DNA of 64,000 nucleotides from the NCBI GenBank assembly GCA_021739765.1, contig JAIPBD010000014.1:1-64000 (forward strand), given 5' to 3'. The notes beneath the pieces are model-generated. The model was not told the origin of the DNA. It made no database searches and saw only the letters and a program-made list of their open reading frames with translations. This document shows positions 37,529 to 48,417 of this stretch, piece after piece (positions within the stretch are counted from its first letter, which is position 1; every line of letters begins with the position of its first letter). The stretch comes from Melioribacteraceae bacterium (GTDB lineage: Bacteria; Bacteroidota; Ignavibacteria; Ignavibacteriales; Melioribacteraceae). The position numbers and the translations under genes were made by a program.

Positions 37529-39718
37529 TTGCATAAATTTTTACTTCTTTGTCTGTTTTCAGTATTTATTTTCACTTCACTCTCAGCATTTCCAAGTTCC
37601 AATCAAAACAAAAAACTTACTTTAAATAAGATAGATTCTGAAATAAAAATTGATGGAATCATCGATCCGATTTGGGCTGCGGCGGATTCTATTTCAGATT
37701 TTTACCAACTACAACCTTATCCGAATACATTGGCATCCAAACGGACAGTCGCGAAATTACTAACTACCGATCAAGCCATTTACTGTTTGATGATTTGCTA
37801 CGATGATCCGAAAAATGTTACAATCCAAGCCGGAACTTTGGATGAATTTTCGGGGGATATCGTTTCCGTAATGTTTGATACATTTGGCGATAATAGAACC
37901 GCGTATAAATTCGCTGTAAGCGCTTCGGGGGTTCGAGGCGATTCAAGGCTTCTGGATGATGCCCGTAATCGCGACTATAATTGGGATGGAATTTGGTTCG
38001 CGGATTCGGAAATTTATGATTGGGGTTTTGTGGTTGAGATGGAAATACCTTATAAATCACTTCAATATGAAGAAACATTGACCGAATGGGGCTTAGATTT
38101 TGACCGCTGGGTTCCCAGTAACTCGGAAGATATTTATTGGATAAATTATGAAGAGAATGAAGGACAAAGAATCTCAAAATTTGGCAAACTCGATCTTAAC
38201 GGATTTACACCTCAAATTGATGGATTAAATTTAGAAATATTTCCCGTAGGAATTAGTTCTGCCACTTACGTTGGAAACAATGAATACGATTATGATGCGG
38301 ATATCGGACTTGATGTATTTTATAATCCATCTCCAAAATTGACTTTTCAGGCAACGGCTAATCCCGATTTTGCACAAATCGAAGCAGACCCATTTAGTTT
38401 TAATATCTCCCGCTTCGAATCTTATTTTTCCGAAAGACGACCATTTTTTGTTAAAGGGCAAGAAATTTTTACGGCATCTGGCAGACAAAGAAATACAGGA
38501 TTTTACAGACCAATGGAGCTTTTTTACCCGAGACGAATCGGTAAAAAATTGCCAGATGGAAGCGAAGTTCCATTAACATTCGGAGCAAAAGCTTTCGGAA
38601 GGGTGGATGATTGGGAATATGGAAGTTTGGTAGCAAGAACGGCGGAAGCAAAGTATACCGTTGATGGAGTTCAAGAAAGTGAGAAACAAGCAATTTTTGC
38701 AGTCGGAAGGGTTTCGAAACAAATATTCGAGAATTCCTCAATCGGAGTTCTTTATGCAGGAAAATATGAGGAAGGAAACAGTTACGGAATTTTGGATATC
38801 GATGGCGGATTGCGCGGTGATGATTGGCAGCTTGCTTACCAATTTGCCAGATCATTTAAAAATGCAGACGGTGATTTCGCCCTCTCGGCGGGATTCACTC
38901 AATTCAAGGAAAATTGGATGACTTTGGCGCGCACGCGATATGTCGGCTCCGACTTCGATGTAAGTCAAATCGGATTTGTACCCTGGCGTGGAAATTCGAG
39001 TACAGTTGCAATTGCGGGCCCGAGGTGGGTTTATGATGACGGCGCGATACGATCTATTCTGCTCTACGGCGGTCCTGCACTCAACTGGCAAAAGGAAGAT
39101 AATTTTACTGATTATTCCGCTGTATTCGGGTTCAACATGCAATTCCGCAATAATTGGGGATATGAAATTAATGTTGATTTCGGGAAATCGCGGGATTTAG
39201 ATGTTGAATATTCTTCGCATGAGTTTACGATCAGTTCTTGGTTCCCGAATCCAAATTGGAGTGGAAATCTTTATGGCGGTTATTCAAAAACTTACAATTT
39301 CTCGCGGGATTATTTGGCCTTTTATTCTTGGGTTGGTGCATATTTTAGCTGGAATATTACCTCAAATATTGATTTGGGAACCAGTTACGATATGTACGTT
39401 GAAGGAAATCCGGCTGGAAATGTTGAGGATATAACTTATAACGCGAGACCATTTTTCTCGATCACTCCCGTTAACGATCTGAATATCAGAATTTACGTTG
39501 ATAATCTTTATATCCGTTCTTCAAAAAGAATGGAAAGAATAATCGCCGGATTTTTATTTTCTTACAACTTTTCGCCGAAGAGCTGGATCTATTTGGCCAT
39601 CAATGAAATTCATGATCGTTCGGATGAGTACGATGCCTTGGGAAATTTACTTCCAAATTCACTACATCTTAAAAATAGGGCCGGTGTTGCGAAGGTAAGC
39701 TATTTGTATTATTTCTAA
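37529..39718 (+). CDS. DUF5916 outer-membrane protein with CBM9-like N-terminal domain
   Basis: 729 residues from a TTG behind GGGGGAG. Signal peptide about 1-20. A CBM9-like domain follows (KIDSEIKIDGIIDPIWAAADSI, FAVSASGVRGDSRL, EMEIPYKSLQY). The rest is a beta-barrel-like DUF5916 region (ATANPDFAQIEADPFSFNISRFESYFSERRPFFVKGQEIF, PRRIGKKLPDG) rich in alternating aromatic strands and ending in SYLYYF, an outer-membrane-type C-terminus. The function of the family is not established. It is a stand-alone gene. Confidence 0.85.
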   Translation: MHKFLLLCLFSVFIFTSLSAFPSSNQNKKLTLNKIDSEIKIDGIIDPIWAAADSISDFYQLQPYPNTLASKRTVAKLLTTDQAIYCLMICYDDPKNVTIQAGTLDEFSGDIVSVMFDTFGDNRTAYKFAVSASGVRGDSRLLDDARNRDYNWDGIWFADSEIYDWGFVVEMEIPYKSLQYEETLTEWGLDFDRWVPSNSEDIYWINYEENEGQRISKFGKLDLNGFTPQIDGLNLEIFPVGISSATYVGNNEYDYDADIGLDVFYNPSPKLTFQATANPDFAQIEADPFSFNISRFESYFSERRPFFVKGQEIFTASGRQRNTGFYRPMELFYPRRIGKKLPDGSEVPLTFGAKAFGRVDDWEYGSLVARTAEAKYTVDGVQESEKQAIFAVGRVSKQIFENSSIGVLYAGKYEEGNSYGILDIDGGLRGDDWQLAYQFARSFKNADGDFALSAGFTQFKENWMTLARTRYVGSDFDVSQIGFVPWRGNSSTVAIAGPRWVYDDGAIRSILLYGGPALNWQKEDNFTDYSAVFGFNMQFRNNWGYEINVDFGKSRDLDVEYSSHEFTISSWFPNPNWSGNLYGGYSKTYNFSRDYLAFYSWVGAYFSWNITSNIDLGTSYDMYVEGNPAGNVEDITYNARPFFSITPVNDLNIRIYVDNLYIRSSKRMERIIAGFLFSYNFSPKSWIYLAINEIHDRSDEYDALGNLLPNSLHLKNRAGVAKVSYLYYF

Positions 39719-40374
39719 GGAGCATAGGCATATTTAAGGAGGAAGTTAGGATCTTGCGAAACAGCTATCAGCTGTCTTGAGATTGATAGCTTGACCGGAC
39801 GCTTGTGGAATAAATCGAGAAATTTATTTAGGAATCGACCACAATTTTTTGAAGGATGAATTCATTGTTTTCGATAATCCATAATTCATCCTGAATAATA
39901 TTCGCAATGAACATTAAGAATATTTAAACAATTTCGCTGCCTTTAGAATCACCCAAAGAAACAAAATGCGCCCCTTCAACGAAAGGGAAATAATGATCTT
40001 GTGTAATGGAAGAAAAATTGGAATTGGGATAAGTTTTACTGCAGAGTATGAGTGGATTATTCACCTTTTTGTTATACCAAAACTCGGTTTTAAATAATTT
40101 TCATCTTCAAAATTTTTACGAAACCAAAAATCTTCCCTATTCTCCTTTTTGTTAATTTGTTAAGTCATGTTCCTAAATTCCCACTAATTTGGCGACTCCA
40201 CTTGTCAAATTCGACTTTGCTTCATCAGAAAAAATAACACTCAATCCGGCAAAGTGATTGAGTCATTCAGTTTCGTAAAATCCATTTTTAACAATTTCAA
40301 TCATCTCTTCGGTTCATTCAAAAAACAAGTCAATAATTTCGTAAGTTTAGCAGATTAAATTTCTAGAGGTGGAA
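39719..40374. other. 650-base intergenic region, no gene seen
   Basis: No recognisable frame. Small inverted repeats occur: AGCTATCA/TGATAGCT near 39760-39792 and AATAAAT/AAATTTATT near 39810-39832. The first could be the weak terminator of the DUF5916 gene. Confidence 0.5.
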
Positions 40375-41166
40375 ATGCAGCAACGAACTATCAACAGCCT
40401 TTCTGTTAAACTTTACGGGGATAAAAAGAACCCGCCAATAATTTTTGTCCACGGTTTTCCTTTCGATCATCGAATGTGGATTAATCAGCTGGAAAATCTT
40501 CAAAACGAATTTTACTGCGTCGCTTATGATGTTCGTGGTTTAGGCGATAGTTATATCGGTGATGGTCAGTATACAATGGAAGCATTTGTTCATGATTTGT
40601 TTTCAATTATTAATGAATTACATCTTAAAAATGTAACCGTTTGCGGGCTTTCGATGGGTGGATATATTGCGCTTAGAGCGGTTGAAATGAATCAAGATAA
40701 GATTAAAGCTTTAATTCTGCTGGATACAAAATCGGAAGCGGATGATAATCTTGGGAAATTAAAAAGAGCCGGCGCGGTTGATATTATTAACTTGCACGGA
40801 TTAAATCAATTTGTGGATCAAACGGTTCCATCATTATTCGCCGAAGAAACACTCAAAGATAACCAGGAACTGGTGGATAGAATTCTCGGACAATGTTACG
40901 ATCAAGATTCGCACGGAGTTAAAGGTTCGGTGCTGGCGATGGTAAGTCGAACCGATACAACTTCTTTTCTTGCTAGTATCAAAATACCAACTTTAGTGAT
41001 GGCGGGGTCATTTGACACCCTTACGCCGCCTGCAATGATGAGAAAGATGTCTGAAAAAATTCCGAACTCGGAATTTGCGATCGTTCCGAGAGGCGGACAC
41101 ATGGCTCCGCTCGAAAATCCGGATTTTGTAAATGATATGATCAGAGGGTTTTTGAAAAAAATCTAA
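40375..41166 (+). CDS. Alpha/beta-fold hydrolase
   Basis: Start ATG 40375 behind AGAGGTGG; a GTG at 40369 overlaps that site. Cytoplasmic: no signal peptide. The fold signature is complete: oxyanion HGFPFDHRMW, nucleophile CGLSMGGYIAL, acid AGSFDTLTPPAMM, histidine RGGHMAPLENPDFV. It resembles the 3-oxoadipate enol-lactonase / BioH-like esterase group; the substrate cannot be inferred. It ends at a hairpin shared with the Nudix gene. Confidence 0.88.
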   Translation: MQQRTINSLSVKLYGDKKNPPIIFVHGFPFDHRMWINQLENLQNEFYCVAYDVRGLGDSYIGDGQYTMEAFVHDLFSIINELHLKNVTVCGLSMGGYIALRAVEMNQDKIKALILLDTKSEADDNLGKLKRAGAVDIINLHGLNQFVDQTVPSLFAEETLKDNQELVDRILGQCYDQDSHGVKGSVLAMVSRTDTTSFLASIKIPTLVMAGSFDTLTPPAMMRKMSEKIPNSEFAIVPRGGHMAPLENPDFVNDMIRGFLKKI

Positions 41167-41185
41167 ATTGACGTAGAATTGGATT

Positions 41186-41245
41186 AAAAAGGAGTTTAGC
41201 TTATTCATAAAAATTTACGGAATAATCCTTAAACTCCTTTTTTTT
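41186..41245. terminator. Bidirectional terminator overlapping the Nudix 3' end
   Basis: AAAAAGGAGTTTA (41186-41198) pairs perfectly with TAAACTCCTTTTT (41230-41242) around a 31-base loop, with T residues to 41245. The right arm codes for Lys-Lys-Glu-Phe-Lys of the Nudix protein. Confidence 0.7.
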
Positions 41246-41662
41246 ATAAATAAATTTTGCGGAAAAAAACTTTTTCTCGAGAATCCATTTGAGGAAAATC
41301 CTATCGCCTTCCCAGAGGTTGAGATCGAATATTTTTTCATTCGGAATCCACTCCAGCGTACCTTCATCGGATATGATTTGCTCTCCTTCGAAATCCTCAG
41401 ATGTATAGAGAAACAAATGCCAATCCTGTTTTCCGTCAAAAAGTGGCTCGGTAATTAATCCGGCAAGTTTAAGATTTTGGATTTTATACCCGGATTCTTC
41501 CTCAACTTCACGAATCGCACATTCATCTGGTGATTCACCCGGCTCCATTTTTCCACCGAGTCCATTCCATTTCCCTTTATGGAAATCATTCTGCTTTTTA
41601 TTACGAAGAAGCATTAATGTCTTTCCTTTTTGCTGGAGATAAACAAGTGTAGCAAGAATCAT
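41201..41662 (-). CDS. Nudix hydrolase (MutT/8-oxo-dGTP diphosphatase-like)
   Basis: 153 residues. The Nudix box is complete: GGKMEPGESPDECAIREVEEESGY. The N-terminal LVYLQQKGKTLMLLRNKKQND and the WNGLGGK stretch resemble MutT/MTH1-type enzymes that clear oxidised nucleotides. It lies 4 bases downstream of hldD on the same strand, so it is likely the second gene of that operon. Confidence 0.9.
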   Translation of the reverse strand: MILATLVYLQQKGKTLMLLRNKKQNDFHKGKWNGLGGKMEPGESPDECAIREVEEESGYKIQNLKLAGLITEPLFDGKQDWHLFLYTSEDFEGEQIISDEGTLEWIPNEKIFDLNLWEGDRIFLKWILEKKFFSAKFIYKKKEFKDYSVNFYE

Positions 41663-41666
41663 AAGA

Positions 41667-42641
41667 TTAGTATCCTAAAAATTCTTTCTTCAGCAGGTAC
41701 TCTTTTACGTAATCCGTTATTCCTTCCTCTAAAGATGAGATCGGTTTTGTGTAACCGGCGCTTCGGATTTTATCCATATTAGCTTGTGTGAAATATTGAT
41801 ACTTCCCTCTTAACTGTTCCGGCATTTCGATGTATTCGATATTTACGGTTTTGTCCATCGCGTTAAACAAGGCGGTTACTAAATCATTCCAAGTTCTTGC
41901 GTTTCCCGTTCCAAGATTGAAGAGTCCGTTTATTTTTTTATTATCGAGGAAAAACAACGTCATATCAACAGCGTCTTTTACATAAATAAAATCTCTTTTT
42001 TGTTCACCGTCTCCATACTCCGGATGATATGACTTAAACAGATTCACTTTTCCGGTTTCATTTATTTGTCCAAATGCTTTGTGCACCACACTTCGCATAT
42101 CTCCTTTGTGGTATTCATTTGGTCCGTATACGTTAAAATATTTCACACCGACTACTTGATTAAGTAGTCCATTATTTTTCAACCAACTATCAAATAGATG
42201 TTTTGAATAACCGTACATATTTAGGGGACGTAATTTCCCCATTTCATTTTCGTTATCATCGTATCCAAAATCACCATCGCCGTAAGTTGCCGCTGACGAA
42301 GCGTATATAAATCTAATTCCCCTTTCCAGAGCATAAGAAGCAAGGATTTGTGAATACTTCACATTGTTATCCATCAAATAATCAGCGTCTTTTTCTGTTG
42401 TGGCCGAACATGCTCCAAGGTGAATTATTGCTTCGAGTTCAATATCAAACTCATTATTTGAAATCATTTCAAGGAAATCATCCTTGTGAAAAAATTCCGA
42501 GTATCGGAGTCCGACTAAATTTTTCCATTTTTCACCGGTTCTAAGTTCATCAACCAGTATCAAATCATCCCGGCCCATCTCATTCAAACGCCATGCAGCC
42601 GCGCTTCCAATAAATCCGGCCCCGCCTGTGATTACGATCAT
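41667..42641 (-). CDS. hldD: ADP-L-glycero-D-manno-heptose 6-epimerase
   Basis: Short-chain-dehydrogenase-type epimerase. Start ATG 42641 (MIVITGGAGFIG), with GGAG at proper spacing; the frame extends to 42653 but without a better site. Nucleotide-binding GGAGFIGS, ASSAATYG and catalytic YGYSK (Tyr-x3-Lys) are present, as are KYFNVYGPNEYHKGDM and QKRDFIYVKD of HldD. It makes the heptose for lipopolysaccharide inner core, so the cell is expected to have LPS. Confidence 0.92.
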   Translation of the reverse strand: MIVITGGAGFIGSAAAWRLNEMGRDDLILVDELRTGEKWKNLVGLRYSEFFHKDDFLEMISNNEFDIELEAIIHLGACSATTEKDADYLMDNNVKYSQILASYALERGIRFIYASSAATYGDGDFGYDDNENEMGKLRPLNMYGYSKHLFDSWLKNNGLLNQVVGVKYFNVYGPNEYHKGDMRSVVHKAFGQINETGKVNLFKSYHPEYGDGEQKRDFIYVKDAVDMTLFFLDNKKINGLFNLGTGNARTWNDLVTALFNAMDKTVNIEYIEMPEQLRGKYQYFTQANMDKIRSAGYTKPISSLEEGITDYVKEYLLKKEFLGY

Positions 42642-42724
42642 TTTTCGCTCCAAAAGGAAATATTAATTAAAAACTAATTTAAGTATCTTGCATGTCTTAT
42701 CAAAAATGAGTTAGAAAGAACAAA

Positions 42725-45700
42725 TTGGAAAATAAATTCGAACAAATACAAAACTTGTTACAAGAGAGAATCTTGATTCTCGATGGTGCGATGGGCACAA
42801 TGATTCAGCGGCACAAATTGGAAGAAAGTGATTTTCGAGGAGCTCGATTCGCGAATCATCCAAGTGATTTGAAAGGCAATAATGATCTGTTATCAATCAC
42901 TCAACCGGAGATTATAAAGGATATTCATCGCGAATATTTACGAGCCGGCGCGGATATAATTGAGACAAATACATTCAGCGGAACCGCGATTGCTCAAGCC
43001 GATTATGGTTTGGACAATATTGTATATGAATTAAATTTTGAAGCTGCGCGAATCGCTAAAGAAGCCACGAATGAATTCACCAAATTAGATCCGAGAAAGC
43101 CTCGATTTGTTGCAGGCGCTTTAGGTCCGACGAACAAAACCGGTTCACTATCACCCGATGTTAACAATCCCGGTTTTCGGGAAGCCTACTTTGATGATTT
43201 TGTAATCGCTTATAAAGAACAAGCGAAGGGTCTTATTGAGGGTGGCGTGGATATCCTTTTAGTTGAAACGATATTTGATACCCTTAATGCAAAAGCAGCA
43301 ATCTACGCAATTGAAACCCTGTTTGAAGAAATGGGTGTTTCACTTCCGATCATGTTATCCGGAACAATCGTTGACATGAGCGGAAGAACTCTATCCGGTC
43401 AAACCACAGAGGCGTTTTGGATATCGGTTTCACACACAAAAAATTTATTAAGTATTGGATTAAACTGCGCGCTCGGACCGCAGCAAATGCGTCCTTTTAT
43501 CGAAGAGCTATCCAATATCGCAAGTTGTTTTGTCAGCTTATATCCGAATGCCGGATTACCAAACGAATTTGGAGGTTACGACGAATCCCCCGATTCGATG
43601 ACGGAAACATTGAAAGAATATGCCGAGCAAGGTTTTTTTAATCTTCTCGGTGGATGTTGCGGAACAACTCCGGATCATATTAAAGCCTTCGCGGAAATGG
43701 CTGAAAATTTTACACCTCGTGAAATTCCTGATGTTGAACCCTATTTAAGACTCAGCGGATTAGAACCACTTGTACTGAGACCAAATACAAATTTTGTAAA
43801 TATCGGTGAACGGACTAACGTAACCGGTTCCAGAATGTTCGCCAGATTAATAAAAGAGGAAAAATTTGAAGAAGCGCTTTCTGTTGCTTTAGACCAAGTA
43901 AATGGCGGGGCGCAGGTAATTGATATCAATATGGACGAAGGTCTGATTGATTCGAAGGCTGTAATGGTAAAATTCTTAAATCTGCTGGCAGCCGAACCGG
44001 ATATCGCAAAGCTTCCAATCATGTTGGATTCTTCGAAATGGTCTGTGATTGAAGCAGGGCTCAAATGTTTGCAAGGCAAAGGGATTGTGAATTCAATCAG
44101 TATGAAGGAAGGTGAGCAGCAATTTAAAGATCAGGCAAGAGAAATTCTTAAGTATGGCGCCGCTGTAATTGTTATGGCCTTTGATGAAAAAGGACAAGCT
44201 GATTCATACGAAAGAAAAATTCAAATTTGTGAACGCGCTTACAAAATCCTTACTGAAGAGATAGGATTCCCCCCACAAGAAATTATTTTTGATCCGAATA
44301 TTTTTGCAGTCGCGACCGGAATTGAAGAGCATAATAATTATGCCCAAGATTACTTTAACGCCTGCAGATGGATAAAAGCAAACTTGCCCCTTGCCAAAAT
44401 TTCGGGTGGAGTCAGCAATGTCTCATTTTCATTCCGAGGCAACAATACTGTAAGAGAAGCGATTCATGCTTCCTTTTTGTATCACGGAATTAAATCCGGG
44501 ATGGACATGGGAATCGTTAATGCCGGACAGTTAGAAGTTTATGAAGAAGTCCCTAAAGATTTAATGAATCTGATAGAAGATGTTCTTTTAAATCGAAGAG
44601 ATGATTCAACTGAAAGATTGGTTGAGTTCGCGGAAACGATTAAAAACAAAGGGAAAAAAGAGGAAGTTACCGCAGAATGGCGCAATGATCCGGTTGAAGA
44701 AAGATTAAAACACGCCCTAATAAAAGGAATAGTTGAATTTGTCGAAGCCGATACTGAAGAAGCACGCCGGAAATACGATGAACCCATCGAAGTTATCGAA
44801 GGTCCTTTAATGGATGGAATGAATGTTGTCGGTGATCTTTTCGGTTCGGGCAAAATGTTTCTTCCCCAGGTTGTAAAAAGTGCAAGGGTTATGAAAAAAT
44901 CGGTCGCATATTTAATTCCATACATCGAAGCTTCGAAGAAAAAAGGTGAAAGGAAAAATAACGGTAAAGTTTTACTCGCGACAGTGAAAGGTGATGTTCA
45001 TGATATCGGTAAAAATATAGTTGGTGTAGTTCTCGGGTGCAATAATTATGAAGTTATAGATCTTGGTGTGATGGTGCATTCCGAAAAAATTCTGCAGACC
45101 GCAAAAAGCGAAAATGTCGATATTATCGGACTTTCCGGATTGATCACTCCGTCACTTGATGAAATGGTACACATCGCAAAAGAGATGGAACGATTAAAAT
45201 TTACTGTTCCGCTTTTGATTGGCGGAGCTACAACCTCACGTGTCCATACGGCGGTTAAAATCGAGCCTAATTATTCCGGTCCGGTTGTGCATGTTTTGGA
45301 TGCTTCCAGAAGCGTTCCTGTCGCCGGCGATTTGTTGAATAATAATCGTGATAATTTTGTTGAAAAAACGAAATCCGAATATGAGGATATAAGGGTCCAA
45401 CACGCAAATCGATCAAACACAAAGGAATTTTTGAGCTTAAAAGAAGCCCGCAAAAATTCATTAAATACCGATTGGGAAATGACAACTCCGGTTAAACCAA
45501 AAAAGATGGGAATTACAGAATTAATCGATTTCCCATTGGTAGAGTTAAAAGAGTACATCGACTGGACACCGTTTTTTAGAACTTGGGAATTAAAGGGTAA
45601 ATATCCTGAGATTTTAGAAAATAAGGATTATGGTGAGGAAGCCAAAAAACTATTTGCTGACGCAAATAATATGCTGAACTATTTGATTGAGAACAAAAGA

Positions 45701-46399
45701 ATAATAGCAAACGGAATTGTGGGATTATTCCCGGCAAATTCGGAGAATGATGATATCAACGTGTTCAATGAAACAAGAACTGAAATAAAAGCCCAACTTC
45801 ACACGATTCGGCAGCAGAGCAAAAAATCGGGCCAAAACCCCAATATTGCGTTATCTGATTTTATTGCACCCAAAGATTCAGATGTCCAAGATTATATCGG
45901 AATGTTCGCCGTTACAACCGGAATAGGCTTAGATGAAATAACTAAACAATTTGAAGCGGATCACGACGACTATTCGTCAATAATGGCAAAAGCTATTGCC
46001 GATAGACTTGCGGAAGCATTCGCGGAATATCTGCACGAGAAAGTGCGCGTGGAATTCTGGGGTTATTCGCAGAATGAAAAATTTTCCAAAATAGATTTGA
46101 TAAAAGAGAAATATGACGGTATTCGTCCTGCTCCCGGGTATCCCGCGCAGCCTGATCATACTGAAAAAACTATCATTTGGGATTTGTTAGATGTTGAACA
46201 GCGGACGGGAATTAAACTTACCGAAAGCATGGCAATGTATCCCACGGCCTCGGTTAGCGGGTTGTATTTTTCACATCCTTCATCAAGATATTTTACAACC
46301 GGAAAAATCACCAAGGATCAAGTTCAAGATTATGCCGAAAGAAAAGGTAAAAGTATGGACGAGATCGAAAGGTGGCTTTCCCCAATTCTGGCATATTAG
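42725..46399 (+). CDS. metH: Cobalamin-dependent methionine synthase
   Basis: 1224 residues, full length. Domain order: homocysteine-binding barrel with zinc cysteines ([18 protein letters not shown]), pterin-binding barrel ([26 protein letters not shown]), cobalamin cap and B12 domain ([22 protein letters not shown]) and the C-terminal SAM-binding activation domain ([29 protein letters not shown]). It transfers the methyl group of methyl-tetrahydrofolate to homocysteine. The start is TTG 42725. The 71-base upstream gap is too short for a cobalamin riboswitch and none is visible. Confidence 0.96.
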   Translation: MENKFEQIQNLLQERILILDGAMGTMIQRHKLEESDFRGARFANHPSDLKGNNDLLSITQPEIIKDIHREYLRAGADIIETNTFSGTAIAQADYGLDNIVYELNFEAARIAKEATNEFTKLDPRKPRFVAGALGPTNKTGSLSPDVNNPGFREAYFDDFVIAYKEQAKGLIEGGVDILLVETIFDTLNAKAAIYAIETLFEEMGVSLPIMLSGTIVDMSGRTLSGQTTEAFWISVSHTKNLLSIGLNCALGPQQMRPFIEELSNIASCFVSLYPNAGLPNEFGGYDESPDSMTETLKEYAEQGFFNLLGGCCGTTPDHIKAFAEMAENFTPREIPDVEPYLRLSGLEPLVLRPNTNFVNIGERTNVTGSRMFARLIKEEKFEEALSVALDQVNGGAQVIDINMDEGLIDSKAVMVKFLNLLAAEPDIAKLPIMLDSSKWSVIEAGLKCLQGKGIVNSISMKEGEQQFKDQAREILKYGAAVIVMAFDEKGQADSYERKIQICERAYKILTEEIGFPPQEIIFDPNIFAVATGIEEHNNYAQDYFNACRWIKANLPLAKISGGVSNVSFSFRGNNTVREAIHASFLYHGIKSGMDMGIVNAGQLEVYEEVPKDLMNLIEDVLLNRRDDSTERLVEFAETIKNKGKKEEVTAEWRNDPVEERLKHALIKGIVEFVEADTEEARRKYDEPIEVIEGPLMDGMNVVGDLFGSGKMFLPQVVKSARVMKKSVAYLIPYIEASKKKGERKNNGKVLLATVKGDVHDIGKNIVGVVLGCNNYEVIDLGVMVHSEKILQTAKSENVDIIGLSGLITPSLDEMVHIAKEMERLKFTVPLLIGGATTSRVHTAVKIEPNYSGPVVHVLDASRSVPVAGDLLNNNRDNFVEKTKSEYEDIRVQHANRSNTKEFLSLKEARKNSLNTDWEMTTPVKPKKMGITELIDFPLVELKEYIDWTPFFRTWELKGKYPEILENKDYGEEAKKLFADANNMLNYLIENKRIIANGIVGLFPANSENDDINVFNETRTEIKAQLHTIRQQSKKSGQNPNIALSDFIAPKDSDVQDYIGMFAVTTGIGLDEITKQFEADHDDYSSIMAKAIADRLAEAFAEYLHEKVRVEFWGYSQNEKFSKIDLIKEKYDGIRPAPGYPAQPDHTEKTIIWDLLDVEQRTGIKLTESMAMYPTASVSGLYFSHPSSRYFTTGKITKDQVQDYAERKGKSMDEIERWLSPILAY

Positions 46400-46450
46400 T
46401 TTTAATTTGTAATGCAGGTCACTTTGAGTAAACAGGTCGTTCAATTACGT

Positions 46451-46479
46451 TGATAAATAAGACATATTATACTATTATT
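46451..46479 (+). promoter_or_regulatory. Predicted promoter of the cytochrome/YceI/DUF5777 operon
   Basis: TTGATA, 17-base spacer, TATTAT. It would give a leader of about 37 bases before the ATG at 46523. Confidence 0.35.
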
Positions 46480-46522
46480 ATGCTCCAGTGTAAAACACTT
46501 AATCAAATTTACTGAGTAAAGA

Positions 46523-46981
46523 ATGAAATCATCTTATTATCAAGCGAACAACTTTAAGTCAAATTTGTTATGCTCCATTTTTATATTCTTAATTTTTACT
46601 TCCTGCGCTGATTCAATTGTAACCGAATGCGAAGTAAATACCGGAATATCGCCTACTTTACAATTAAGCAAATTCAGCAACATTCAAGCAGAAATTTTTG
46701 AGCCGAATTGTACTACTTCAGGTTGTCATTCGGGATCAAATCCGGCTGCTAATTTGGATTTGACAAATGTCAATTCATCTTATGCGGGTTTGGTTAATAT
46801 CAGTTCGACTTTACAAGGCGGCGCTCTTAGAGTTAAACCGGGTGACAGCCAAAACAGCTATTTAGTGAATGTGTTAAACGGAACGGGCGTTTTGGATATG
46901 CCGCTTGGCGGAGCATTACTTGATCAATCCTTGGTCGATTCAATTTCAGTTTGGATTGATAATGGAGCACAAAATAACTAA
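46523..46981 (+). CDS. Lipoprotein with CX4CH haem-binding motif
   Basis: 152 residues. Lipobox LIFTSC puts the lipid on C28. The motif C63-T-T-S-G-C68-H69 is a c-type haem site of the CX4CH spacing rather than the usual CX2CH. It is followed by SGSNPAANLDLT and a late MPLGG methionine that could be the sixth ligand. The arrangement matches small cytochromes of the planctomycete-type family. Expected at the periplasmic face. YceI and DUF5777 genes follow on the same strand. Confidence 0.75.
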   Translation: MKSSYYQANNFKSNLLCSIFIFLIFTSCADSIVTECEVNTGISPTLQLSKFSNIQAEIFEPNCTTSGCHSGSNPAANLDLTNVNSSYAGLVNISSTLQGGALRVKPGDSQNSYLVNVLNGTGVLDMPLGGALLDQSLVDSISVWIDNGAQNN

Positions 46982-46991
46982 GAGGAAAATC

Positions 46992-47555
46992 ATGAAGAAG
47001 ATCGGATTATTGTTACTTGTTTCACTTTGCGCGATAAGTATAAATGCGCAGGAATTTCATGTAGAAAAATCGGATGAAAATTTAGTAAAGTTTATTTCCG
47101 ATGCGCCTATTGAGGATTTTGAAGGCATAACCTCAACAATTGACGGTTACTTGTATTTTGAAGATGGCGATTACACGAATAACAGCGCGATTTATTTTGA
47201 AGTCGATCTTAGAACTCTTGATACAGGAATTGGTCTGCGTAACCGGCACATGCGCGAAAATTATCTCGAAACCGAAAATTTTCCCTTTGCGAAATATTCC
47301 GGTAAAATAGTCTCCACCAAAAAGTTATCGGATAATAAAATTGAAGTATCGGTTGAGGGGGAAATGGATGTTCACGGTGTAAAATTGCCTCAAAATATAA
47401 CAGGTACAATCACCGTAAACGGCGATGTTTTAACAATCGAATCTGAATTTATAGTTAAACTGTCGGATCATGAAATTGAAGTCCCAAGTTTAATGTTTAT
47501 GAAAATTGATGAAGATATGCAGTTGATCGTCTCATTCAAACTCAAAAAAGTTTAA
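46992..47555 (+). CDS. YceI family protein
   Basis: Start ATG 46992 (MKKIGLLLLVSLCAISINAQ) behind AGAGGAAA; the longer frame from 46905 overlaps the previous gene. Secreted lipocalin-like YceI domain: EIDLRTLDTGIGLRNRHMRENYLETENFPFAKYSG fits the family's conserved DxRDxHLRSxxFFDxxxFP pattern. The family binds isoprenoid or amide lipids. It is 11 bases from the previous gene and 16 from the next. Confidence 0.88.
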   Translation: MKKIGLLLLVSLCAISINAQEFHVEKSDENLVKFISDAPIEDFEGITSTIDGYLYFEDGDYTNNSAIYFEVDLRTLDTGIGLRNRHMRENYLETENFPFAKYSGKIVSTKKLSDNKIEVSVEGEMDVHGVKLPQNITGTITVNGDVLTIESEFIVKLSDHEIEVPSLMFMKIDEDMQLIVSFKLKKV

Positions 47556-47571
47556 TCTTATGGAAAACTCG

Positions 47572-48417
47572 ATGAAAAAGAATTCAAAACAAATAGTCTC
47601 TCTGTTATTGTTATTGTTCCCTATTGTTACTTTCGCTCAACCTAAATGGGAACGAAATGAAGAACCCAAAGAGATCAACCTTATGCTTTTTCATTCCACT
47701 CACGTGATAAATTTACCAACTTCGGAATCACTACAAAAAGGTGATTGGGAGTTTGAAATTTCTCACAGATTTCTGCCCCCCGTTTCTGACGGCGGTAAAA
47801 GTTTATACGGCTTTGACGGTCCGGTTAATATCAGGCTTGCGCTTGGTTATGCGTTGACAGATAAATCGATTCTTACACTAGGTCGTAGTAATGTTAATGA
47901 TAATGTCGATCTTGCGTATAAATATAAATTTCTCGAACTCGACCATGATACATTCCCGATATCAGCTGCTTTAAATGCCGGATTTGTTTGGAATACTGAA
48001 GTTGCAAATCGTGAAACAAGCGATAGTAAAAACTTTCAGTATTACGGTCAATTGGTTTTGAATACGCTCATCAATAAAAAACTGGGAATTGGAATCGTCC
48101 CGACATATTTATATAACGCGCATATTTATTGTGAAAATCCGGAATACGCATTTACAATCGGGGGTTACGCACAATATTACATATCAGATGTGTTCAGTGT
48201 GCTCGCGGAAACTAATTCAACCGTAACGGGCTGGAGAACTGGGCATAACAGCGCCGCGTTTGGGATTGAGCTCGAAACCGGAGGTCACTTTTTCAAGATT
48301 GTTTTATCGAACAACACTTATTTAAATACCAGCCAGTTTATTGAAGGAGCCGGCAGTTCATTTAACGATGGCGACTTACATATTGGATTTTTAATAACAC
48401 GATTACTTAAATTTTAA
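47572..48417 (+). CDS. DUF5777 family outer-membrane beta-barrel protein
   Basis: Start ATG 47572 (MKKNSKQIVSLLLLLFPIV), with GGAAAA upstream; ATG 47560 is an alternative. Signal peptide, then strand-rich sequence with alternating aromatics (GDWEFEISHRF, LALGYALTDKSILTLG, YYGQLVLNTLINKKLGIGIVP) ending in ITRLLKF. DUF5777 proteins are often found next to YceI and small cytochromes in Bacteroidota, as here. Function unknown. Confidence 0.78.
   Translation: MKKNSKQIVSLLLLLFPIVTFAQPKWERNEEPKEINLMLFHSTHVINLPTSESLQKGDWEFEISHRFLPPVSDGGKSLYGFDGPVNIRLALGYALTDKSILTLGRSNVNDNVDLAYKYKFLELDHDTFPISAALNAGFVWNTEVANRETSDSKNFQYYGQLVLNTLINKKLGIGIVPTYLYNAHIYCENPEYAFTIGGYAQYYISDVFSVLAETNSTVTGWRTGHNSAAFGIELETGGHFFKIVLSNNTYLNTSQFIEGAGSSFNDGDLHIGFLITRLLKF

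Noticed and set aside
42654-42724. Cobalamin riboswitch before metH
   Set aside because: Only 71 bases separate the genes and there is no B12-box-like sequence.
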